Origin: Cymbidium sinense
Taxonomy: Eukaryota > Streptophyta > Magnoliopsida > Asparagales > Orchidaceae
Assembly (NCBI GenBank): GCA_021442155.1
Contig: CM038222.1
Coordinates: forward strand, 54,679,352 to 54,743,351
Reading direction: 5' to 3'
DNA: 64,000 nucleotides
The position numbers were made by a program, and so were the translations under genes. Each line of letters begins with the position of its first letter. The first letter of the stretch is position 1. This document shows positions 25,369 to 36,078 of the stretch, piece after piece. The notes under the pieces are model-generated. The model was not told the origin of the DNA. It ran no database searches and worked only from the letters and a program-made list of their open reading frames with translations.

Positions 25369-28300
25369 TGTGGAGAAAAATTCCTATAGAAGGTTTGATT
25401 AGAGTTGCCTTTCAAATCTATTGGTGAGAAATGAAAGAGGACACGACACTTATAGAAATTCATCTTGGTAAGATGCCTTGCAGATCTGCAGATGTACTTA
25501 TTCAGGTGATCAGATACGTCATCAAGAAAATAGTGTACTATCTCGAGAGATAGAAATCACTGCCCTTTAATGGAACCAATCACCTCAATAAGGACTCCTA
25601 AGGATGATGGGCCTGCATATGTACCAGAGATTCTTCCCTTACTTTACATGGAAAAGTAAAGCAGGATTTATTTTAAAACTGAGTTCATTAAGTTCCCTAC
25701 AGGGGCAAGCCCCTATAGTTAATTACATCCTAAGGGATGAGATCCCTTAGGAAAACTCTCAATTAAGGTAAATGATCGTTGTCTTTGAAGATTTTAATAG
25801 GAAAGGACTATTAATCGATTGGTTTATGTTTGAGGGATCAAATGGGATTGATCAAAAGAGGAAGTTATTATCTCCAAAATGGAAGATAAGTAGGAGATAT
25901 GATGCTAGGAAACCTGAGCATCTCAAACTCTCTATAGTTGGGCTTTACATTTTTGAAATTGATTTAGTTTGTTTGAGTTATATTTTCATTAGAATTTTAG
26001 GACTTAAGATTCCTTAAAACAAGATTATGAAAATGACTAAGAGGCGGGGAATTATGCTTATGTCCCACAAAGGGGAGAAGAGACCTCAGAACCTAAATCT
26101 AGGGAGCTTTGGCAAGGGTCGGAAGCACAACTTAAACCTAAGGCAAAAATGGGTAATTAGTTTGCCTCCACAAGAGAGGACAAACCACCCGACAGCTTGG
26201 ACTTACAATCAAGGGTGGCTACCAACTAACTCCTCCTATGATTTTAAAAATATGTAGTCTTTATGCTTATGCAAGATAGCTAGACTGTTATTCATTTAGA
26301 AAGAGACTAAGTCCTAAAGCTCACTCCCTAAAGAGACTAGATCATGTAAAAGGGCATGCTTCAAATGACCTAAATCTAATGCAATTCAAATTTTATTTTT
26401 ATTTTCATTTTGGAACATTATTTTGACTCAGTATAATAGGATTTTTATGACTAATGCATGAGAAATTATTAGCCAAAATCAGCGAGAAGGGAGGAGGTGA
26501 GTTTCCACCATAACTCTCAAAGGTCAAGTTGAGTTTCTCTAGCAAAGGTGGAAGCCCTCCAATCAAGAGTGAAATAAGATGCATTTGTGCATGATATTAT
26601 AAAGAAATGCTATTCCAGCTAAGGGGTTGCTAATTCTTTTATCTTGATTTTAAACCTATGCTTTAAATGAGGTTATGAGTTGTTTAATTTTAATTTGAGT
26701 TGTTAAGTTGGGTAAAAGATTTATTTTTCCTAAAGAGCCTAATCCACATCCAGGCCATACATAAAGCAAGGAAGAAACTAAGAAAATCATGCACTTAATG
26801 CAAAAGCTAAACAAATCATCAATCAATTTATAAATCTAAAAAAAGGAATAAATGTTGTGGTTAAGCACAAACCCAAAATATTAAATATGAGTAGCCGAGC
26901 TCTACCCTTATGCAACTCAGATTACAAATGAATTAAATTACAATTAAGCAAAGGAATTCATTGTTATGGGGTCTTCAAGCTTTATTCTTCTTTCTTCTTT
27001 TCTTCTTCCTTCTTCCTTCTTCTTTTCTTCTTTCTTCTTTGGGTTCCTTCCTTTGGATGGTAGGAAGGTGGATGCTCCAAGGCTTTACATGGTGCATAAG
27101 ATAGGATCTTATGACCAATGCTCATCCTAATCCCAATAATAATTATTCTAAAATCCTAATTATACAAATTTTTACATGAAAAGAAAAAAATCTAATCTAA
27201 CAGAAATAAAGGTTAGCTAAAACACACCACAAATCCCGCATGTATATTGGACTTATCACCCCACACATGGGTGACTAAGTCCACCTATGGATTATGCTTA
27301 GGTATAAAGCAAAGAAGCATTTATATTTTTATTTATGATAGCTTTAGCATAATCCCAAAAAGAAGTTAGACTAAGAATGTCCTACCATTCATTCTACGAG
27401 CATACACCCTAACATCTAGTCTAAAAACATATATCATAAAGAAAAATAATCATTAAACCATGCACCGACCTAGCCTAAGGCTAGAAGTGGTGACTTAGGC
27501 TAATATGTGTGCTTTGAAGGCCTGTGTGGTATGCTTAGCTATGGCTTCAGGTTTAAATTTTATAAGTGTGAAGAACATGTTCAACTTAGAGGAGGTTTCA
27601 TTTAAGTTAATTTCTTTCGATTGATCTTATTTCATGTTTTGATTTAGTTCAAGTGGATCATACAATTAATTACTAAGTTATGAAGAGAGAGAAAGAGAAA
27701 AAGAACTTCCCATCCCTTCCTTAACATAAGTAATTTCTAAAGTAGATCCACATTTTAGTTTCATTTAGGTGAATGTTTTGATTAAATCTATTAATTAATC
27801 CTAAGTTTAGATAAACTCTAAACAAACCTATTACAAAAGAAAGGCATTTTAAGATTAAATAAAATGAATCAAAATTCACATAACACACATTACTTCATTT
27901 CTTTCCTCAACATATAATATATATGGATGGACCCTAAGCATATCTATACATGCAAATGAGAATATTTAACACACTTTATGATGCATGCTAAGTAATCCAT
28001 TTAAGAAAATTTAGAATTTGAATATGCATGATTTTTCTTAAGAAGAAAAGGTTTTCCTTATCCAAAATTTCACATACACATATGAAAGTAAGAAAGGCAT
28101 AAGTGAGTACAACTCCATTGTTAACTAGAGGTGTAAGGTATAAGACCTACTTAGGGCTACTTAAAGCCTCAACCTCGTGGTTGTCCAGACTAATATACCA
28201 CTTTCCAAATACAAACATATGTATAAAAGAAATAAAATGGAAAAGGAGAATGCAAAAAAAATTGTTTGATGGATTCATTTTTATTTATGCAATTTATGTA

Positions 28301-31112
28301 TCCAAATATAGGCAACCCTTCTTAGGTGGTAGCATAGGGATGAATAGGGTATGGAATTAAGTAAGTGTTGGGTTCTTTTCAAATGAACCCTACATCTTAC
28401 CAACTCCTATTCAAAGCTATGCTAACAAAAGAAAGAAAAGAAACCTATGCTAAGCACACTTTTATAATCTATCACATGCAAGCTTATAATTAAAGTATAA
28501 GTAGCACACTTTCATATTTGGTATTTGATTTATATATTTTAAAAATAATTTGAATTTAGTAGTGATAATAGCCATTCATATTTCTACTTTAGCCAACACA
28601 TGCAAATTTGACATAAAGTAAGCAATTTCATTTTAAAATTTGAATTTCAAAACTATGAATGCATGATATCACATGACATACAACTTAACATGTTAGGGAA
28701 AGATTCAAAGTAATGAAAGCATGTAAACAAACTCACTTCACTTAAATCCTAAAGACATTCTTATAGAAATAGAAAATTTAGAATAAATGAAAGTGAATTT
28801 CAAAATGATTTTTATTTAGTTTGAAGTTTGATTTAATCTTGAAAAGGTGAGATGAGTTTACTGTTCTAACCCATTCCCACATGTGTTTGATATTTTTTTA
28901 AATTTTTAAACAATTAAATCAATTTTATGATGTGTTGATTAGGTTAAGATATGAATTAAATGGCTTAATTAATTTACCTACACCACCTTAGAAGAATTAA
29001 CTAAATAATTATGAGCCAATGAGATGACATAAAACCCACAAAGAATTTAAATTTGTAATGCACCTAATAATGAAATTACCTAATGCAATTTGGCTCACAA
29101 TTAAAAGTTAATTAAGCTAAGGGTTTAGCTTAAGTAATTTCAAAATACCCTTTCACACATGTGAATTGGATTTTGATTTCCTTAATTGAACTTAGGCTAT
29201 TAAACACCTAAGCATCTACCCAAGGTAGATTAATTAAGTTCTGGAACTTTTAGAATTTTTAGAAATTGATTAAGGGGATAATTAATGAATTAACCCTTAA
29301 TTAAGAGGAGATTAAGGATATAAGAGGGGGTTTAGGGAATAGCTTAGGGGAAATGCCCCAAAATTATTTCATAAACTTCCTACTTACTCGATCTGACCTT
29401 AATCAAACCTAATCATAGGGTAAAACTACTAATCATACCCTAATTATGCTTAATTACATAAGAAGGGTAATTAAGGAAACCATATGCAATTACTCTAATC
29501 AAGCCTTCAATAAATCTCAACAAACTTAGGAGAGGAAGAAGTCATCTCCTAAAACTTACCCAAGAAATTTGGGATTAATCAGATGCCTAATTAAAGAGTA
29601 ATTAGGAAAATACATTTTTTTAATAAAATCCAAATTCAGAGAAAAACATAATTCAAAACTCATTAAAATTAATTTTAAAATGGTCTAGGTTTAATTATCT
29701 ATCCATAGATTTTATTTCATATTTCTTGAATTTTTTTAGAGCGAGTTATACATTTTTTATGATCCTTAGATTAATTAGGAATTAATTAATGCACTTAACT
29801 AATCCCTGGCTAATCCCAGCTCACGGTGGCGGCGATGAGCGTGCTTTACGCATTCGCGTGAGGGGATAACTTAAGTTGTCACCTCACAAGCGGTGGTGGT
29901 GGCGCACACGCTTTAATCCTCTATCATCCGATCAAAGATCAGACGGCTAAGGATCCCCCATTTTAAAAAGGGTGAATAGATTTCTAAATGTGTTGAATAA
30001 TCTTAGTCGTCCATCTAAAATGTACATATGGATGACTGAGATGATCCAAGTTCTTCCCCTTGATCAATAGAGACCATCCATGATCAAGGGGAAGATCTAA
30101 GCTCGATCTTGCATAAAATCAAACCAAATTGACACCATCTAAAGAAGAGTGACAAATCCAATGGTCAAAAATTGATGGGGTGAGAATTTCTTTTACAAAG
30201 CTCCACACATATTGAGTTTAGTGATCAAAAAATCTCATACCTCACCAGTGCTCGATTCCCTTGGAGAAGCTTCGTCTGGTTGAGACGAAACCTTGTTGAG
30301 AGTATGAGCACTTGAGATGAAGTGGATCAATGTATGGACCAACTCCTCCTTGCTTGAGCTTTGGCTTTAATCCAATTTGATCCTTCCTTATTGTGGGAAC
30401 TCCAATAGAAGCTTAGGTGCACTCGACTTAGCTCCTAGATGAAGTGTGCAAGAGAAATTTGAAGGAAATCAAGTGAGGAAGAAATTGACTAATGGATTGA
30501 GCTCCCCTATTTTTGCATTGTGCAAAATCAAGAAATGGGGAATTCTAATCCTCTCTAAGAAGCATGGGATTGCTCTCTGATGATTGCTCTAAGTTCCTTA
30601 GCTTCAATCGATAGAGGGCAAGTGAGAATTGAATTGAATTGGAGTATATCTCCCCTTGAAGGATTGACCCGTCAATGCTCTTGCTATTTTGATCCAATTG
30701 ATCATATTGGGAGGGCTATTTGATATATTTTGAGTGTGCACATGGTCGGGTTTGATCCAAGAGTGGATTGCCAATCTCCCATGTGCCTTAATTTGAGCTT
30801 AGAGGGAGTTTGAAATTTCAATTTTGAGCTAGGAGGTGGGTTTGGTCTAGGGAACAAATGGGCTGACCCAAATCCATTGGGTTGGGTGCACCACTCATCG
30901 CTAAGTCCCCTTGAGCTTTTAGGAAAGCCTCAAGTGATTGTGAAGAGGGTATGACCAAATTACACATGGGTTAGGCCAAAATTTGTTCTATGGCCTAGGG
31001 GTAGGATGGTCATTTTGCTATTTTTCTACTTTGGACATGTTGGGTATGTGGAGAAAATAGGTTTGGCCAAGTTTCATTGGATTTGGAATTCATTTGATAG
31101 GGTTTGGCTCAT

Positions 31113-31178
31113 GTTGACCCATTTAGGTCAAAATGGGTCAACTTGGGTCAAGTTGACCAATTGGTCAAATTGGGTCAA
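31113..31178. promoter_or_regulatory. W-box-like TTGACC cluster in LTR C
   Basis: Seven TTGACC/GGTCAA cores lie within 66 bp, alternating in orientation, with further copies up to about 31340. The position corresponds to the clusters in LTRs A and B. Confidence 0.5.
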
Positions 31179-32280
31179 ACCAAGGGTTGGGTCAAGTTCA
31201 TATGATCATTTGAAATGTTTTGGTGGCTTTGGTTTGATTCAATTTGGTATAGTTTTGGATTTGGCTCATATGACTTCATTTAGGTCAAATGGGTCAAGTT
31301 GACCTATTTGACCCATTTGGCCTATTTGAGGTAGGTCAAGGGTAGGTTTAGGTTAGGTTAGTCATATGGAGTGGATTGGTATCTTTGTTTCCAATCAATT
31401 TGAGTTAAGTTCATTTTTGGCTCAACATGACCCCTTTAGGTCATGTTGGGTCTAAGGTCAATTGGGCTAGGTTGGGTCTAGTTGGCCAATTGAGGCTTTG
31501 GTCAAGTTCCACATGTGACTTGGAATGGAATTGACCCATTGGTTTCAATAAATTTGGCTTAGATACATTTTGGCCATTTAGGTCAAAATGGGTCAACTTG
31601 GGTCAAGTGGGCCAATTGGGCTAGGTTAGGCTCAAATGTTGACTTGGTCAAGTTCAAACATAGGTCATGAGGGAACTTAGATCAATGGTTTCAATCAATT
31701 TGGCCTATGGTGGAATTTGGCTATGTAAGACTTCATTTTAGGTTAAGTGTTGACTTGGTTTGACCCAATTTGATTGATTGATCATCCAAAGATGATTGTT
31801 GATCATGATGAGAGGGATATATGAGTTTGGTTCAATCCAATTTGATTAGGATCAAAAGTTGGTTCATAAGGGTACTTTAGGTCACTTTAGGTCAAGTGAG
31901 CCTAAGTGGGTCAAATGGCTTGGTCAAAGCTTGATTTGAAGTTGGTTGATCTTGTGTATGGACTCATGATTGAAATATAAATCCATTTACAAGTGGTTTA
32001 AAGTCAAATGGGTTTTGATCCATTTGAAAATTTCATATTCAAAGGAAGAATATGAAAGGGTTTTGGCTTTGATTTTGGACTTGGGTTTTGATTGAGTGAT
32101 TGAAGTTTGGATTTATATATGAGCTCATGATTGTAGGGTTGATTGAACCATGAGAGAAAATCAAGAGTTTGGCTTGATTTGAAAGTGATTTGGCTAAGTT
32201 CAAGATTTGGCTTGAAAGGCTTAGATTTGATTTTGAGTGGATTTGAATTTGATTTTTTGGAATAGGTTTTGATTTTTTGA

Positions 32281-32860
32281 ATTTATATTTCATTTATATA
32301 TGTGAATATAAATGAGAATATAAATGGATCATGAGAAAATTCCAAGAATTTAAAGTGGTTTAATCATGATTTAGGTTAAATCTATTAAAGGGAATTTAAA
32401 GGATTCAAGGGAAATTTTAAATTGGAATTTAATTTTTGAATTGGATTGGATTGATTTATATTTATATTTCATTTATATATGAGAATATAAATGAGAATAC
32501 AAATTAGTTTTGAGAAAATCCCATGAGTTTGAATAGGTTTGATCAAGATTTATGTTAAATCCATTAAGAGAATTTAAAGGATTTAAGAATTTAAAATTGG
32601 AATTTAAAATTTTGAATTGGATTTAATTGATTTATATTTAGATTTCATTTATGAGAATATAAAAAAGTTTTTAAAAAATCCCAAGGATTTGAATAGGTTT
32701 GATCAAGATTTAGGTTAAATTCATTAAAGGGAATTTATAGGATTTAAGGAGAATTTTATGAATTGATTTTGAATTTTGAGTTTAGTTTGATGGGTTAGTA
32801 TTTATATTTCAGTTATATATGTGAATATAAATGAGAATATAAATGGATTATGAGAAAATC
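32281..32860. repeat. Four-unit tandem array (160-180 bp) in LTR C
   Basis: Copies start near 32281, 32461, 32640 and 32801. Each begins with a TTTATATTTCATTTATATATG-like hairpin, then AATATAAATGAGAATA, then GAGAAAATYCCAAG and GATTTAGGTTAAATYCATTAA. LTRs A and B have two copies each. The extra copies account for part of the greater length of LTR C. Confidence 0.85.
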
Positions 32861-33277
32861 TCAAAGATTTGATAGGTTTAGATCATGATTTTGGTTAAGT
32901 CCTTAAGGGAAGATTAATGACTTAGGTAAAATTTGGAGTTAGGATTTTTTGATGGATTTTGATCATGGGTTTGAATCATGGATTTCAATCATGGGATTGA
33001 ATCACAGAATTGATTTGAGTTTGGAGAAAATTAAATATAATTGGTTTGGAGTTTGACTTTAGGGAGGGAAAGTGAGGAATGGTTTAAGCTTAGGGTAGGA
33101 GTTTTTCCTTGAGGCATAACCTATTCCTATGGCTAACTCTTCTAAGTCTTCTAGGGCTAGGTTGAGTGTCCACCTAATCACTAGATGTGTCTTAAGACTA
33201 AAGAACTCTTAAAGTCTAAGGGGAATCCTATGTGTAAGATGGAGGGTTGAGAGCTCATTCTAAAAATGAGGTCAACA

Positions 33278-33282
33278 ACAGT
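33278..33282. other. Target-site duplication ACAGT, right copy
   Basis: Matches 25364-25368 exactly; see LTR C. Confidence 0.85.
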
Positions 33283-34372
33283 TCAGTCCTAGACTCAACC
33301 AACTTATCCTCTAAGGCTATAACTTCTTTAACCTTAGACTCATATCATCGCTTATATTCACCATGGAGATATTTGAACTTCACAAACTCAGTATTCCATG
33401 CCTTCAATGTAATTTGAGATTTTAGCCTCCTTCAATATATGAAAAAAAAACATACACATAAAAAAGGAGATGGGGAGGAAAAGAGAGAAGAAAATTTAAA
33501 AGAATGAAGATTTCTTCCCAACTCGTTAGCACGTTGGCGCTCATTGCATATGTGATTTAACACTTCTTCTAGAATAAAAATTTTTGGCGGGCTCATTTCA
33601 TAGTTCTTATCAAAGGATTCGATCTATGGGTCGCCCGACTTTTTTCTCTTGGAAAAAATTGGTACACATTCTCCTACTGGTCGTTTGGAGGTTACTTTAA
33701 GAACATGATTAGATCTTTCCTTACCCTTATCAGACTTCTTCAGCATAAGAGCATGGGATCTCCCAATTTTAATTGAAAGACCAACTTTGAATAAGGATTC
33801 TTCCTTCACATCTTGATAGCAAGTCTCATATCGAAGATCTTCGACTTTCACAATGTTAAGAGCCTTCAATAAATCTTATTCAGTCACTCGGGAGGAGGAT
33901 ATTTCTTTCAATTTTCCTCACATTTCAAGAATCCCCTATTCATTTTTTATAAATAAAAATTTATTGACCCAATTTTTTTGAGAATCTTTTGTGCAAAAAT
34001 CCAACCATTTTCTCCTGCAAGATATTCAACCATGCACTTCACAAGTGAATCTAAACATCTTCACCAAAACCTCTGGAGTAAGCATCATGCCATTCTAAAT
34101 GATCAATCCAATAATAATTGTCATAACTCAAGAAGAAAATTGAGATAAAAAAATCTCAAATATTGATAAAATAATGATCACCTGAGGAGCCAAAGGAAAT
34201 CGAAGACTCGTAAGTAAGCTCATCTCATAAGTAGTAAGGTACCCCGAGGAGAATAAGCTTGTTGCAATCTTTTAGGAGGAATAACCATCAAATCATTTGA
34301 AAAATGAAACTTCTTCTTGAATATTATCAAAGTATCACTATTGATAGTTGGCATTACATCGCCTGATCTCAT
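33283..34372 (-). pseudogene. N-terminal part of the antisense ORF (putative gypsy-type transposon domain)
   Basis: A minus-strand start at 34372 (MRSGDVMPTI) is followed by FSNDLMVIPPKRLQQAYSPRG, then after a frameshift MSLLTSLRFPLAPQV (about 34230), LTPEVLVKMFRFTCEVHG, and a CRRKWLDFCTKDSQKNWVNKFLF block (about 33950-34020). This order is that of the domain catalogued as 'putative gypsy type transposon' (PF04195), found in antisense or extra ORFs of plant gypsy elements; its molecular role is not known to me. A basic segment follows (33624-33869, with SHALMLKKSDKGKERSNH). Near 33290-33420 coiled coil begins (AWNTEFVKFKYLHGEYKR, KVKEVIALEDKLVESRTEL) and is cut at the LTR C junction. Family assignment is by motif wording only. 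Confidence 0.55.
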
Positions 34373-34499
34373 CATCCTCTAATGCTTCTGCAACCCATCA
34401 TCTTGTGCAAGATTTGCTCAGGAATCTTTAGACATTGGGATATCTATGGAAGGATGCTTACCCATGAATATACTCTCTATTTTCAAGTTTGGAATCACA

Positions 34500-35190
34500 C
34501 TAAAGATCAAATTCAAGATGCACGCCGCCTAACAAGGTCAGTTGGAAACCCCGAGATCGGGGGAACTAGAGCCTTCGAGGGGGTTGGCATCATTATACAG
34601 ATCAGTGGGAGAAAGAAAGACTTGAAGAAAAAAGAAACTTGGAAGCACATTGGAGCTTGAATTTGGGATGCACATAGCCAAACCAGGTCAATTGGAAACC
34701 CCAAGATCAGGGATAACTGAAGCCTACGAGGGGGATCAGTACCTTTATACAGGTCAGTGGAGGCTAGTAAAGAGAAGAAAGTGGAAGCACACTAGAGCCT
34801 GAATTCAGGATGCGTGCGGCCTAACTAGGTCGATTAGAAACCACAAGATTGGGGAGAACTGGAGCCTACGATGGGGGTTGGCATTGTTATACAGGTCAAT
34901 GGAGGCTACCAAAGAGAAGAAAGTGGAAGCATATTGGAGCCTGAATTTGAGATGCACACCACCTAACCAAGTTAGTTGAAAACCCTGAGATCGGGGAGAA
35001 CTGGAGCCTAGGAGGGGGGTCGGCACTGTTATACAGGTCAATGGAGGCTACCAAAGAGAAGAAAGTGGAAGCACAAAGCTGAATTGAGCGCCCCTAAAGC
35101 AATTGGAAACCCCAAGATCGGGAGAATTGGAGCTTGCGAGGGGGGTCGACACCTTTATACAGGTTAGTGGAGGCTACCAAAAAGAAGAAA
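34500..35190. repeat. Five-unit tandem array, about 142 bp per unit
   Basis: Unit landmarks (gatgcacgccgcctaac, ttggaaaccccgagatcggg, gagggggtcggca, tatacaggtcagtggaggct) recur with starts at about 34517, 34667, 34809, 34951 and 35086. Spacing is 150, 142, 142 and 135 bp. Open frames run through several units on both strands only because the unit lacks stops; the encoded peptide repeat (such as GFPTDLVRRRAS) has no known domain. It lies upstream of the antisense ORF start and is probably part of the same gypsy element. Confidence 0.85.
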
Positions 35191-35474
35191 GTAAAGTGCA
35201 AATTTTTTCTTACCCTTTCGGGGGTATTTATACTAGTAAAAAATGACTTTTTAAATTCTTAAAAATAAAATAAATAATAAAAATAATAATTAAGGGGGGC
35301 GGCTAGCCCCTTGCCCCATCTCCCTTTGATGGCTAGAAAATTGCTAGTCATTAAAAAAATTCATTTCTTTTCTCTGTCACTGTCTCTGTCTCTCTCTCTC
35401 TCTCTCCATGTCGCTCTCCCTTCCGCCTCTTCCTCTCTCCACATCTCTCTCTCTCTCTCTCTCTCTCTTTCAAA

Positions 35475-35556
<82 letters not shown>

Positions 35557-36078
35557 AATATTAATAATAGGTAAATAAATAAATAAATAAATTTGATACA
35601 CATAATTATAAATCTTAATAATTTTTAGCTAAAGTGATTTTATTTTTAAAACTTTAATATATTTTTGGATGAAATATGTTTTATCATCCCAAAATAAGGG
35701 CAAATGATATATATCTTTAAAATTTATAAATCAAGCATGAATCTTAAGTTAAAGCATGTATACAATCAAATTAAAGGATTCAATGAAATGAGTTCAATAA
35801 CGCTAGAATTGGGTCAAATCGAGCTCAAATGAGCTCGAATAAAGCTATACATAAATAATTACCGATTGGATGATCAAATGACTTCTAAATTTGGCGTAGC
35901 AAATTGAGTAAATTTTCGATGAGAGAAGAATCCAATGAGGCTAAGATCACTCAAATTGAAGGTCATTTAAATGATCAAATCACCAAAAAATATTAATGAT
36001 CAAATGAATCAATATAAACCGATGGATTGAAATTTTGGCTACAATGACCAAAATATCCATCTTAGAATCCAATAAATA
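35191..36078. repeat. Microsatellites and featureless AT-rich DNA
   Basis: (TC)n tracts lie around 35388-35406 and 35443-35469, and a (TA)n tract of about 70 bp at 35479-35550. The remainder up to the copia LTR shows no coding sequence, repeat or recognisable signal. Confidence 0.85.

Larger units (their letters stand above)
25369..33277 (-). mobile_element. LTR C: 7.9-kb solo gypsy LTR, inverted
   Basis: On the minus strand it starts at 33277 with TGTTGACCTCATTTTTAGAATG and ends at 25369 with ...TTTTTCTCCACA. The TG...CA ends sit between perfect ACAGT target duplications, with no internal (gag-pol) sequence, so it is a solo LTR formed by LTR-LTR recombination. At 7909 bp it is longer than the LTRs usually described, even in Ogre-type elements (up to about 5-6 kb). 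Internal features are four copies of a 160-180 bp hairpin block (32281-32860), a TTGACC cluster (31113-31178), a GC-rich block around 29815-29870, and a pyrimidine tract around 26983-27045 (purine on the LTR sense strand). It interrupts an antisense ORF of an older gypsy element. No protein domain was recognised inside; a plus-strand open stretch at 28103-28360 has no identifiable product. Confidence 0.88.

Noticed and set aside
34382..35041. Protein with repeated GFPTDLVRRRAS-like units
   Set aside because: Open frames exist on both strands because the 142-bp DNA unit lacks stops. There is no known domain and no conserved frame across all units.
35311..35603. Open frames on both strands
   Set aside because: They are encoded by (TC)n and (TA)n microsatellites and are repeat artefacts.
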